A DNA stretch of 64,000 nt from Bursaphelenchus xylophilus (taxonomy: Eukaryota; Nematoda; Chromadorea; Rhabditida; Aphelenchoididae), in NCBI GenBank assembly GCA_904066235.2, contig CAJFCV020000006.1:8432001-8496000 (forward strand), given 5' to 3'. The notes under the pieces are model-generated. The model saw only the letters and a program-made list of their open reading frames with translations. It was not told the origin of the DNA and ran no database searches. Positions 1 to 10,732 of this stretch are shown here, in pieces (the first letter of the stretch is position 1; each line of letters starts with the position of its first letter). The translations under genes were made by a program, and so were the position numbers.

Positions 1-934
1 CTTCATTTCATCCCTTTTTAAGCCTTGTTTTTATTCCGAGTTGAGGGTGGGTTTAAGCCTATTTACCTTGACGAGGAAATGGAATTAACCAGACATTTTT
101 ATCGCCCTTATGCAAGACTACATCTTTATTATCCATTCGCTCTTTTTGCGACTTCCTGTGTTCTATTTTAGAGATGAAAAACAGAAAAGAAAGGAGGGCC
201 AGACTGCTAGACTGTTTCGGAATTAATTCGGACTAGATGGGGGATAAGCGGCTGAAGGAGGAGGGAGTTCTCACGGCATCTTTGATCAATGGTCATATTT
301 TATGGGGGTGTGTTGGAGAAAAAAGAAAGAACAATCCATTTTTTGGACTTGGAGACACTTCCTCAACAAAAATTGTAACTTTTTAATCCTTTTTTATTAT
401 TGCGGGCCATGAAAAACTATACGATAAAGGCTCAGATTCTAATAATAAAACTTGGCATAACTTTGGATTAATTCTTTCTAACAATAAGTCATGTTCGAGA
501 TCCCCGCTCGATACATATTGCAGAAACGACTGGGATTTGAGTTGACGGAGGCAATATTCTTTTATGCAAGCTTATTCTTAAAACATTTCAACGTGTTTTT
601 TTACATTCTTTTCTATGACACATCACTTATTTATAAATCCCAATTTCTCCAAAAATACGTATACCTTTCAAAATATCCCCTTTTTTCTTCCATTCCTCTC
701 CAAAAGTGAACCCTTGTCAGGCCTTGTATCCGGCTCATGATATTACTGCGTTTACAATTTTTACATTTGTATCTACATCATCACTTTTTCGTTTTATCGT
801 GTCCGCTTAAACAGGTCACGATACGTTTCCAGCCGTTTTTTACAACATTTTTGTTTTGTCTTAATTCTCATCGCGATTTTTCCAAATTTAAAGTCATCAT
901 AGGGATTGGTGGGTAATAAAAAATGTGTTTTTAG
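1..934. other. No resolved gene; upstream region or intron of the LAPTM-like gene
   Basis: I see no coding segment I can support here. The exon that starts at 935 needs one base from an earlier exon, so either an upstream coding exon lies in this stretch or the gene begins before the window. An open frame at 491-709 has an ATG, but a splice from it to 935 does not match in phase. Confidence 0.4.
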
Positions 935-3869
935 ATCCACAATTGCTCTGTGTCCCCAAAAATCTTAAAATCGCGGCGCGCAACGACTCCATCGAGCTGG
1001 GCGAGCAGTGGCGCGCCAGTCCGGCGTGCTCGTCCACCACCTCCACCAGTTCGGCCTCCAACGCCAACGTCTCGAATGGGACGCGAAGTACGGCGCCAGA
1101 GAATGGCTACCGACATACCACTGTGACGACGATTATCACCGAGGAAGAGGAGAAGAATGGCAACAACGCGCCGGAATGGGAGGGCGTTCAGACGGTGCAC
1201 CGGCCCAAGAAAGTCAGGCTGCCAAGTCTGGGGGCCGATTCCAACATGAGCTTCGGTCACAATGATGGGTAAGTTTTAACGTTCTTCTCTTGAAGGGGAA
1301 TTAAAATAATGGAAAAGGGTTCTAACTGCGACGTGAAGCTTTTGCACCACATTTTGAAGAAATCTGAGCATCGCACTTGTGGTTCTCGAAGGAAATTCTC
1401 GAGACACAACTTCCAGTTGCCACAAAACGAAGCCAGAAAGTGAACTTGTCATCCCATTTTACGTTTGGTTGACTTCCTCTAGATAAATTTGAGTTCCATT
1501 TCTCACGTTTTAATACCAATGTTTCGAAGAATTTACTCCGTCATTTGACCTCTTCATCTTCATTTTCACGTAACACGCCGAAAAGGTTGATCAAAAATTT
1601 CGGCACGTATTCAAAAATTGTTTTAAGTATTTTTTAAATTTTAAGCGTTAAGCGATTTTTACTATGGTAAATAAAAAATTACAGACAATTTAAAAATTTT
1701 GTTATTTTTTTGACCTAAAAGTCTCGCTTTTTTTTTGCAAATCAAAAGCTAAGAATTTGGCAAACATCTATGTAAAAGAGACTAAATGTGTTCCAGGCTT
1801 GATCAAAATTAGATAGAATCAATTTAGAGCTACCATTTTATCTTAAACTTGACCCCTTGTTCTCCTCAGCACCCCGAAGCCATTACCTTTCCCTCATTTC
1901 TTTGCAAACACTGTCATTTGTCATCAGACCCCCTCCATTTGCCTCAGCCTTCCTCAAAGCGCGTTCAATTTGCTCACCGAAAGTGTCCATGCTTATTTTG
2001 GCGAGGAATACGCTGAAGAAATCTAATTTTCGCCTCCTTTTCTCGATATGCGAAAAAAGACATTTTCCGACATTTTGCGGGTGGAAAAAGTTTTCTGGAG
2101 CGCATAATATATTCGGATGAACATCCGGGGCAAGAGCGTTCAGTACGAAAGAATCACGTTGCTCAGGTAATTTGAATATTTCTTTTTGGCCTTTTCGGGG
2201 TCTTTGGGCCGTTTTTTCCGAAAAGGGATGACAAAAAATGTGTGAGTTGGAAGTGGAAAGTTTGGTGATGTAAGTATAGGGTCGATAAATGGGGAAAATC
2301 ACCCCGCAGACTTTATTTTAAGTTCTCTAGGACTTGAAAATCAATTTATGATTAATTTTAGAACAGGATTTATATTATTTTGGGTATTTTTGTAGATAAA
2401 TTTTGCAAAAAAAAATATTTTTTAAACTGCCTAAAATAGTATTTTGGGCTGTGTAATGTCATTTACAGTTTTCTGTTTCAGCACTCTCCCTCAGCAGCCT
2501 CGGAATTCGCTAAATTCGGAGCTCGCGCAATCTACCTCATTCACGAACGATCCCCATAAACGTCAATCCAGCAGTGCATTTACGGCCGTTTCCGAGGCCT
2601 CTTCTTTCCAATGTGATAATTCTCCGTTCTCGGCCGAAGATCGGGCCTATTATGAGTTGGAACAGGCGCTGCAATACCCAGTCTTACCACCGAATCCGCA
2701 TTTTTTCTGTTGTTTTGATCGGTTTCACATTACAGTAAGTTGGAGATTCGAATTTTAAGATAAAAATAGCGGGGGTAAAGTCTTTGGATGTTGAAGAAAA
2801 TTGACACCTTTCTAAGCAATTTTTAAAAATTTTTGGTCGCGCTTTGCAGAAATTAATATTATTTCTTTTATTTTGGCATGTGCTTGTAGAGTAGAGATAA
2901 TTGAAAAATCGGGCAAAGGGTCCAAATAGTTTTTGGGCTATATTTTCGTAAAAAAATTCGTTTTTGGTCATTGCATTAACTTAAAAAGTTTTCTGAATTT
3001 TTCGATCTAACAATTTTGGTGGTTACTGCAAAGGGTATGCTAAAAATCTTACTCATGAATATTCTTAGAAAATTCTATAGTTGTGTCAAGCTTTATGAAA
3101 ATTGGAGTATTTTTGGCAGCATGAATACTAAGAATCTTTCCCATTTTCAGGCAATATCGAAGGTCCTTTGTCTGCTCTACGTCATCTTTTATGGCTTTCT
3201 GTGTTATCTCAGCTACGATCCGAATCACGCAGCGGCTTTCCTGATCTCTGTTTTGGTCGCCATCTCGGTTGGTTGCTGCCTGGTTTATGCCGTTTTTCAA
3301 TGGTCCAAACTTTGCCTGATGCCGTTCTTTCTGCTCCAGGTAAGCTTATATTGCACTGGGTAGTCACAATTACAACCAGGCATCAAAAAATAGCAACTTC
3401 TGATTTTTTAATTGTAAAAATTACTTTTTTTCAGGTGATATTGATCATGTACACGATGGTTTGGATGGTCTTTGTGGTGTATGCGGCCTTAAGTCCGGGA
3501 GATTCCTATGTGTTCAAGGAAATGCATCAGACCTTCGATAACTGGATGGGTATTTGCACACAATTATGTGAGCTTTCAACCTTGCTATAATTTTTATTTT
3601 TATAATTTTTAAAAATATAATTTTTTTGGAAAAAGTAAAATAAAAATAAATTTAAAAAAATATTATCCTTGCCAATTTCAGGGTGCTGGATTCTCCTGGC
3701 CGCCTTGGCCGTCTTCTTTGCCTTTCTCGCCTACAGTGCGCTCCTTTTTTGGTACGAATACCAGTTCATCGCGGAGGTGGATCACTTTTTGAAGTCAATT
3801 CGAAAGAGTTCTTCCAATGTCTCCAAAGAGAATCACGAAACTCAGAATGGGGCCAGGATGCAGATGTAA
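935..3869 (+). CDS. Four-helix membrane protein, LAPTM/DUF7027-like (5' end missing)
   Basis: Exons 935-1268, 2482-2734, 3151-3339, 3435-3567 and 3682-3869 join in frame, with acceptors TTTTTAG/TTTCAG and donors GTAAGT, GTAAGC and GTGAGC. The first visible exon is polar and rich in Ser/Thr/Asn. Later exons encode a short Cys-rich stretch (HFFCCFDRFHIT) followed by four hydrophobic helices: ISKVLCLLYVIFYGF, a second ending SVGCCLVYAVFQW, MPFFLLQVILIMYTMVW, and WILLAALAVFFAFLAYSALL. The tail is a short polar one ending NGARMQM. The Cys-rich entry, helix spacing and WSKLCLMPFFLLQ segment resemble lysosomal LAPTM4 proteins and the nematode DUF7027 family; that family call is inference, while the membrane topology is read directly. 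An AATAAA polyadenylation signal sits at 3934-3939. The start codon is not resolved. Confidence 0.7.
2117..2166 (+). other. Possible alternative first exon of the LAPTM-like gene
   Basis: An ATG at 2117 opens MNIRGKSVQYERITLL and ends in phase 2 at a good donor (CTCAG, then GTAATT). That phase fits the exon at 2482 (AG plus C gives Ser). The exon ending at 1268 also ends in phase 2 and fits the same acceptor. No acceptor precedes 2117 in frame, and an in-frame TAA lies at 2105, so this would be a separate start, not an internal exon. An antisense open frame overlaps it. Confidence 0.35.
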
Positions 3870-3933
3870 TCAAAAAAGGAACTTGAACTGCAAGAGTCTA
3901 AACAGAATCCTCTAACTTTATTTTACGGGTATG

Positions 3934-3939
3934 AATAAA
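3934..3939 (+). terminator. Polyadenylation signal AATAAA of the LAPTM-like gene
   Basis: AATAAA lies 65 bases after the stop codon of the membrane protein gene, at a usual distance for nematode 3' ends. Confidence 0.7.
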
Positions 3940-4269
3940 GATTTGAATTCTTTTTGGAGGAGTGCTTACCAAGGTTTGAGCCTTTAGGGCAAAGATTTAT
4001 GTGCATTTCAGGCTATGCATAAGCCAAAAAATTTTACTGATCTACACAGCCAATAAAAAATAGTCTTAAAATTAAGCATAAGACTTTCTGATGTTTTCTA
4101 AAAAAAGTAATCGCAAAACTTTTATTTCGTCGCACTCGATTGTCTAGTTTCATTTCCCAAAATTATTCCCTAAGGGTTCTAAGACCACATGTAAAGAGTA
4201 ATCATTTTATTACACTGTCAATTATAAATATCGCTTTACCGTATAAGACACGCAAATAAACTATCAGGT

Positions 4270-4635
4270 CGATGCATAACTATCCGGCGTTTTTGACCAA
4301 TTGCGCGAGTTTTTGTCGGAGAGTTCGTGAGGGACCCATCCAGCCAATTTCCATATCATTCCAAGCTTTTTGAGACGTCGAGCGATCGTTGACTGCATTC
4401 GTGTTGTCAAGCTTTCGTCGTCTTCCACGGCTGCCAGAAGTGCGTCGAAATCCTATGGCCGACCTCTTCTTGGCTTATCTTGCAAGCTGGTGTCACTTGA
4501 TTTGAAGCGGGCAAACCACTCCCTACACTGACCGAAAAGTTTGTTGAGATCGCGAAATGACTGTGCTGCCTTCCAACCTTTCTCGAAGTAGTAGAGCATA
4601 ACATGGCGAATATGACTACGGTTTTCGACACGCAT
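4270..4635 (-). pseudogene. Truncated mariner transposase (N-terminal HTH part)
   Basis: On the minus strand from 4635 the frame gives HIRHVMLYYFEKGWKAAQSF, then a stretch ending CREWFARFKSSDTSLQDKPRRGRP-like residues, and after an in-frame stop a segment resembling DFDALLAAVEDDESLTTRMQ and KLAGWVPHELSDKNS. These are the paired helix-turn-helix region and linker of mariner transposases (WFARF, DKPRRGRP and WVPHEL are family hallmarks). The catalytic D,D34D domain is absent because the terminal repeat follows directly. It cannot be active. Confidence 0.85.
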
Positions 4636-6548
4636 TTTTATTAACTGACTAGAGAAGATTATTTTTACGAAAAAAATTAAAGGACCAAAACAACTACATT
4701 TGAACGCGGATTTTTACGGCTTGGAGGTGCGCCTCGCCAAAAGTTGCGAAAATCCCGCGAAAAAAATAAATACAAAAAATAATTGAGAATTTCTCTCGAA
4801 CATGTTGTTCACGGCTTGCCCAAATGTAGAAAAAAACGTCCAAAGAAAAATTAACGACATTTTATACGATGAAACGTTTCTAATCTTACTTTAATGCCAG
4901 AGAAAGTAGAACTGTCGATATTGATAGGAATTGTTAGAAAACCCATTTTACATCTTTATTATTAACACAAAAATATTATTCTTGGACATTAAATTTAATG
5001 AATTTGGTAAACATGGATATAATATTATAGTATAATACATGGATGTTGCCATCAAAGGATGCTTCAGAATAGGCTTTGTTTGATAATAATAATGCACAAA
5101 GTTGAATCGTCAATATCGACCATTCTGACTTACATGCGCGCGAATACTATACTTGCCACGCGCCTAGGGGTAAATGTCATGACTTCGCCTGTGAAATCTC
5201 ACAAAATCTGTCAAAAGCTTAAAAATTGCAACAAGTGTATGTATCGTTATTAGTACCTTGCGTAATCTTCTAATATTCCAAAGCAAACCGAGCCTTGTCG
5301 CCTATCAATTGTTTTCGGTATTGATGTATACGTCAACTGCATCAATCATCGAGGGCACCTCAATATTTTTGAATGATGCAATGCTGAATTTGTCTTCAAT
5401 TGACAAGGCTAAAAAAAAATGCTATAGACACCCAGCAATACCTTACACTAAAACCTATTTTAATGAAATTACGAAATTTATAATTTCCAGATATTGAACT
5501 TGCCTAGTGGGAAACGTTGAACATGCTCAAAACCTCGGTTTCAAGCCTAGATTTGGATTATATGGGCTTTAGACCCGTTTTATGGAATTTTAGATAGGGT
5601 TTTCTAAACCCAGACATCTGAGTTTTTGTGGTAAGTCAGATTACACCTGCATATAGTCATCAATATTCAATATTCACCATATCGCGTTAAAACGAATCCA
5701 ATAAGCATCCATGGGCATCCTTTGATGTTTTTAGAACTATGAAATTGTTAACTGACCCTTTTCTTCACATGGAAGATTGCTAATCGATGGAATTCAAATA
5801 TTCAAAATATCACCACAAATCAATGGGAAACGTTGAAGTTTATCAAAAAATTGTTTCAGAATCCTCAAAATTTGCGTATATACCCTTCAATAGGTTCGCC
5901 GTGGACTTAGCAGAGAACATTTTGAAAATTGTACCATTTACGCATGTTGTGGCACATTGTACTTGGGGACTTGTTTGTCACCTTTTTACAAATTTTGACA
6001 TAACTTTTTTTTCGTCATTTTTTAAGCTGCAAAAAGTACAGGGCCTAATAGTAGAACATCAAGGGTGTCAACTAATACAAAGAAGCTGTGAAATCTATAA
6101 TTTTTCACAGAACAATAGGACTTCAAAGGTAGGCACCTCCGCTATTTGCAATGGGAAACGTTGAAGTGTATCAAAAAATGGCCCAATTAAGATGAAACTT
6201 TTTCTGGAGCATCGTCTAGGACGTCTACATGGACTTAGCAGAGAACATTTCGTTTATTGCATTTGTTTGATTTTATACATGTTGTACAAGATACATCAAA
6301 ATTGCTGATATTGAGGGCCTCGTATTTCTCGATTCAGAAATGATACCGATACAAATAATGGCTTAAATAGATGGTAGACATTCAAAGAAAATAATTATCA
6401 AAGTTGTTTTATGTGATAATAAGCGCTTTGCACCTTTTGAGCATCAACTCTGAGGTCCACTTCTCTGGAATTTTTCAAGAGTCGGGCGCGACCTGCGAAG
6501 GGCGTGTACGTTTTTTTCTCAGATTTTGGTCAATGTGGGCAAGCCGTG

Positions 6549-7610
6549 TGTTGACAAGAAGAATTGAGGTTTTTATTCATGTTCAAAAGCTGGGAACAAG
6601 GCTGTTTGGTCTTGTGGATCGAGACAATACCCCTTCAGACGCTTTTGGGGAACACTGATGTAAGTTTTTTTTGATTTCGACGGTTTTTTTTCGCATTTAG
6701 GTAGATGTGAAGGAAATTGTGCAATTTTTTTGATGTCCTTTGAAAAACGGCATGCGCGCAATGTTGAGGAGTAGGTGTTGGACTCAACGCTTTTGTGCCG
6801 GCGATTTTCTTACCTAGTTCGACCTGTTTTTACCCATTTTGAGGTGTTTTATATTGTTTTAGTCAAGTATTTTAATTCCAGAATTGTTCAATCGCCTGGA
6901 ATCGCCAATGAAGAACGAAGGAACTATTGGACCACGCGGAATTGTGACTAACGTCAACGCTTCTTTATCTGAAATGTACTTCAAACCGAAGGAATCTAAC
7001 TTAATCTTTTATTGTCTAAAGCATAAATAAAACATCAGACGAAGGTTGAATGTTTAAAATTCTGCAGTTGTTGGTACATCCGGTGATGTTCTGCCCGTTT
7101 TCGTCTCCTGCACAGGACCCATTGGCTCACGAACACAAGTCCCAGTGTAAACTAAATGTAGCATTTAAGCAAACAAATAAAAAAGACATTACCTACAAAT
7201 CCATAGATGTCTCGAATCTTGATGTCAAGGTGGTTCTTTGGAGAATTCTTCTTCACGCGTCCTTCAAGAAGATTGAACTACTCTGGAATTAAAATACTTG
7301 ACTAAAACAATATAAAACACCTCAAAATGGGTAAAAACAGGTCGAACTAGGTAATAAAATCGCCGGCACAAAAGCGTTGAGTCCAACACCTGCTCCTCAA
7401 CATTGCGCGCATGCCGTTTTTCAAAGGAACATCAAAAACATTGCACATTTTCCTTCACATCTACCTAAATGCGAAAAAAACCGTCGAAATCAAAAAAAAC
7501 TTACATCAGTGTTACCCAAAAGCGTCTGAAGGGGTATTGTCACGATCCACAAGACCCAACAGCCTTGTTCCCAGCTTTTGAACATGAATAAAACCTCAAT
7601 TCTTCTTGTC
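6549..7610. mobile_element. Long-TIR foldback element B inside element A
   Basis: Two arms of about 330 bp (6549-6885 and 7285-7614) are near-perfect inverted copies around a 400-bp centre; the outer ends read TGTTGACAAGAAGAATTGAG and its complement. The other arm of element A (4790-4835, opposite strand) supplies an empty site: CAAGCCGTG runs directly into AACAACATGTTCG there, whereas here the element stands between them. I see no target duplication and no convincing coding frame. Confidence 0.75.
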
Positions 7611-7711
7611 AACAACATGTTCGAGAGAAATTCTCAATTATTTTTTGTATTTATTTTTTTCGCGGGATTTTCGCAACTTTTGGCGAGGCGCACCTCCAAG
7701 CCGTAAAAATC

Positions 7712-9172
7712 GGTTGTGTCCGAACAGTGCACCTGAAACAAACAGTGCACCTGGCTGAACGGGGCACCTGAGCGAACGGTGCACCTGGGCGACAGCGCAC
7801 CTTGAAAAAGAGATTTTTCATGAACAATTGAACAAAATTTGAAATGTTTTCGCTTCGAGACAGGGAAAAAGGATTTTTTTTGGAAAATTTTAATAAAATT
7901 TTAAAGGTTTTCGCTTCGGGACAGGGAAAAAGGATTTTTTTTGGAAAATTTTAATAAAATTTGAAAGGTTTTCGCTTCGAGACAGAGGTTGTGAAAAGAT
8001 AAATATGGCAAGGGTAGATCAAGGCAAATTCTTTTGACGGATTTTTTTTATATGACAAATGGGGATCAAGGTAAGCCGCTTTTACTGATTTCTTTGTTAG
8101 TGAAAAGCTAGATATGAAAGGGGAGATCAAGGCAACTTGTTCTGACTAATTTTTCGTCTGTGAAAAAAAAATGTTATTCCAATAACGTTATTGTTTTTAA
8201 CGTTTTCTTTTGGGCGCAGGGTTCTGTTCACGCCTTTGGTCTGGTTCCCATGGTGCTTACCTTGATCTCCCCTTGTCATATTTAGTTTTTCAGAATGAAA
8301 AAAAAATTATAAAAACGGCTTACCTTGATCCCCCCTTGTCATATTTAGTTTTTCACAATGAAAAAATGATAAAAACGGCTTACCTTGATCCCCCCTTGTC
8401 ATATTTATCTTTTCACACACAAAAAAATCAGTCAAAAAACTTGCTTTGATCTCCATTGTCATATTTACCTTTTCACAAAGAAAAAATTGTTTTTTTTCCT
8501 TTTCCGAAGCGAAAACTTTTCAAATTTTTTAAAAAATTTCCAAAAAAAAATCTTTTTCCCGGTCCCGAAGCGAAAACCTCTGAAAACTTTTAAAAATTTT
8601 CCAAAAAATCCTTTTTCCCTGTCCCGAAGCGAAAACCTTTCAAATTTTATTAAAAATTTCCAAAAAAAAATCTTTTTCCCGGTCCCGAAGCGAAAACCTC
8701 TGAAAACTTTTAAAAATTTTCCAAAAAATCCTTTTTCCCTGCCCCGAAGCGAAAACCTTTCAAATTTTATTAAAATTTTCCAAAAAAAATCCTTTTTCCC
8801 TGTCTCGAGCGAAAACCTTTCATATTTTATTAAAATTTTCCAAAAAAATCCCTTTTCCCTGTCCCGAAGCGAAAACCTTTCAAATTTTTTAAAAATTTTC
8901 CAAAAAAATCGTTTCTCCTTGTCCCGAAACGAAAACCTTTCAAATTTTTTAAAAATTTTCCAAAAAAATCGTTTCTCCTTGTCCCGAAACGAAAACCTTT
9001 CAAATTTTCTTCAATAATGCACAAAAAACTTTTTTTCAAGGTGCACTATTCGCCTAGGTGCACTGTTCAAACAAGAAAATATCAGGTGCACCGTTCAGCC
9101 AGGTGCACAATTCAGCCAGGTGCCCCGTTCAGCCAGGTGCACAATTCGTCAGGTGCACCGTTCGGACCGAAT
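7712..9172. mobile_element. Palindromic minisatellite element C with 10-bp duplication (MULE-like)
   Basis: The element is flanked by CGTAAAAATC at 7702-7711 and 9173-9182, and the intact left arm of element A (4712-4721, opposite strand) has this 10-mer once, so it is a target-site duplication. Ends are inverted (GGTTGTGTCCGAACAGTGCA against the complement of TGCACCGTTCGGACCGAAT) and followed by copies of GTGCACCTG/CAGGTGCAC. Inside are about 60-bp tandem units with CCCGAAGCGAAAACC: roughly three in the left arm (7810-7985) and eight in the right (8505-9010). A second unit around CTTACCTTGATCCCCCCTTG repeats four times at 8258-8480, with inverted copies at 7985-8140. A 9-11 bp duplication is typical of Mutator-like elements; that assignment is inference. 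Confidence 0.7.
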
Positions 9173-9535
9173 CGTAAAAATCCGCGTTCAAATGTAGTTG
9201 TTTTGGTCCTTTAAGAAAACGCCAATTCTCACGAATAAAAAACGTGCCAACATAAACGCCGGATAATTATGCCACAACCTAATATTTTAAGACTCTATAT
9301 TTGATATAATAAGAAAATAATTAGTAGTTCCAAAGTTAAAAAAAAAACGCTAAATAACCGAGTTTGAGCCCAAAATACAATAGTTGCAGTTGCAGGTGCC
9401 TGTTGAATTATTGGACTTAAAATTTCTTTAAAAAACTTTAAAAAATTGCTATAGCAAAGTAATTTGATTGGGAATGGGGTGTAGAAAAAAAGGGATTTCA
9501 TTCAAAGTAATCATATTATCCTCTGGCCGTATGTA

Positions 9536-10732
9536 TTAGGTCTAGAAGTATGACTCCGCCGTTTTTTTGTTTTCCATTTTTTTACAGGTTGCAGTAAGGT
9601 TTAAAAATTTCTTTTGAGATTCTCTGAAAGAGCTTTGAAAACGCTATCTATTGATATATGTTTTGTATAGTAGGGGTTGACACAGCGGTTTTTATGAAGC
9701 TTCAAAGATGACCAACTTCGTCCCTGGAAAATCGTCATTTGCGGGAAATTTTACCTCTCACGTGTAACGCGAGGGAAAACGTTGTTAATGCATCGATTGC
9801 TTAGAGAAGCTTACGTTAGTTGTGCTTAATGAGAAAAAATCCGTGGGGAATGGGTTTAACGGTTCTAGCTCCGTGATTTTCAAACCCATCTAAAAAAAGT
9901 GAAGATGGAGATTACTGGCTACAAAGCGATGCCCATACACAAAAAAAGTTGGCCGTGGTGCTCAAAGTGCCACAGAAAGGAGTTTCACTCAGTTTGCAAC
10001 GAATTGAAAAGATCCAGAGAGAACGGACTTGGGTGTCTTATGGAATGACCTACAACAACATAGAGAACTTGCGAAATTTTGATAGGCAGACCAAAAGGAA
10101 GCTATTTTTGCATCGTTTTATGGTCACAGACGAAAAACCCAGCGACTTTGAGAACCCGAAGCGCATGCGACCGCATAGTCTAACATTACCGGTAGGAAAG
10201 CATTGCGCTGTATATGATGACATAAACAAGTTGTTCTGCACTGTAAGCTCTTGAAACTCAGTAAAACGGTTATTGGGCTCCGTTGACAACAGTGGCCGAT
10301 GCAATTGAACGGAGAGCTATGATTAAAGCGGGCGGAATGACCAATTTTTATTTTGCTGCATGATCGCGCTGGACCCCATGTTGAAAAACTGGTCAAGCAC
10401 ACCCCAGAACAGCTAGGATGGGAGGTCTTACCTCACCCGCCATACTCTACTGACAACGAGCTTTCAGATAAGCACTTATTTCCACCGATAGCACACGAGC
10501 TGAGGCAGCAGCGCTTCGCTAAACACAATGATGCCAAAAATTAGGTTGATATTTCGATGGCTTCAAAACAGCCAAAAAATTTTTTTTGGTGGATTGAAAA
10601 GTTGACCAAATTACGGAAACACCTCGTAATTAATAGTAGAATGTAAAATTGGATGAGGTTTAGGGTAAAAATTTTTTGCTATGATCAAAACAATCAGCAG
10701 AAAAAACGGCGGAGTCATACTTCTAAACCTAA
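9536..10732 (+). mobile_element. Decayed mariner element 2
   Basis: Terminal inverted repeats TTAGGTCTAGAAGTATGACT and its near-complement (from 10732: TTAGGTTTAGAAGTATGACT) bound the element, with TA on both sides (9534-9535 and 10733-10734). The length of about 1.2 kb is near that of a complete mariner. It holds a degenerate transposase in broken frames. Confidence 0.9.
9949..10543 (+). pseudogene. Degenerate mariner transposase, catalytic half
   Basis: One frame gives KRKLFLHRFMVTDEKPSDF then ENPKRMRPHS, matching the mariner region around the first catalytic Asp (family form: TGDEKWIYFENPKRK). After a frame change, 10353-10541 gives LHDRAGPHVEKLVK, LGWEVLPHPPYSTD and LSDKHLFPPIAHELRQQRF, matching the second and third catalytic regions (family form: HDNARPH and YSPDLAPSDYHLF). 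Several key residues are altered and the frame is broken between the two parts. Confidence 0.85.

Larger units (their letters stand above)
4681..9210. mobile_element. TTAA-flanked inverted-repeat element A (nested in mariner)
   Basis: A 38-bp perfect terminal inverted repeat starts AGGACCAAAACAACTACATT at 4681 and is mirrored at 9173-9210. TTAA stands on both sides (4677-4680 and 9211-9214). The arms extend inward: 4719-4835 is mirrored by 7611-7703 plus 6500-6548, interrupted by elements B and C. No transposase is visible inside; short open frames at 5059-5497 and 5787-6164 look like chance. The interior holds diverged repeats of a unit with TGGGAAACGTTGAA (near 5822 and 6149, a weaker copy near 5508). 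The TTAA target recalls piggyBac-type elements; this is inference, since a TA duplication would also fit. Confidence 0.75.
4264..9282 (-). mobile_element. Deleted mariner element split by a nested 4.5-kb insertion
   Basis: The outer ends are similar inverted repeats. Read from the right they give TTAGGTTGTGGCATAATTAT then CCGGCGTTT; from the left TCAGGTCGATGCATAACTAT then CCGGCGTTT. TA lies on both sides (4262-4263 and 9283-9284), the normal mariner target duplication. Without the insertion at 4681-9210 and one TTAA the element is about 485 bp and keeps only the start of the transposase, so it is an internally deleted, non-autonomous copy. The insertion sits upstream of the transposase ATG. 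Confidence 0.8.

Noticed and set aside
1883..2302. 139-codon open frame, minus strand, opposite the alternative exon
   Set aside because: No motif; antisense to a spliced plus-strand gene.
5787..6164. 125-codon open frame inside element A
   Set aside because: Overlaps diverged DNA repeats (TGGGAAACGTTGAA units) and has no transposase motif.
8385..9017. 210-codon open frame with repeated NFSNFLK-type units
   Set aside because: It is the translation of the 60-bp minisatellite in element C; the repeat period is a multiple of three, which keeps the frame open without selection.
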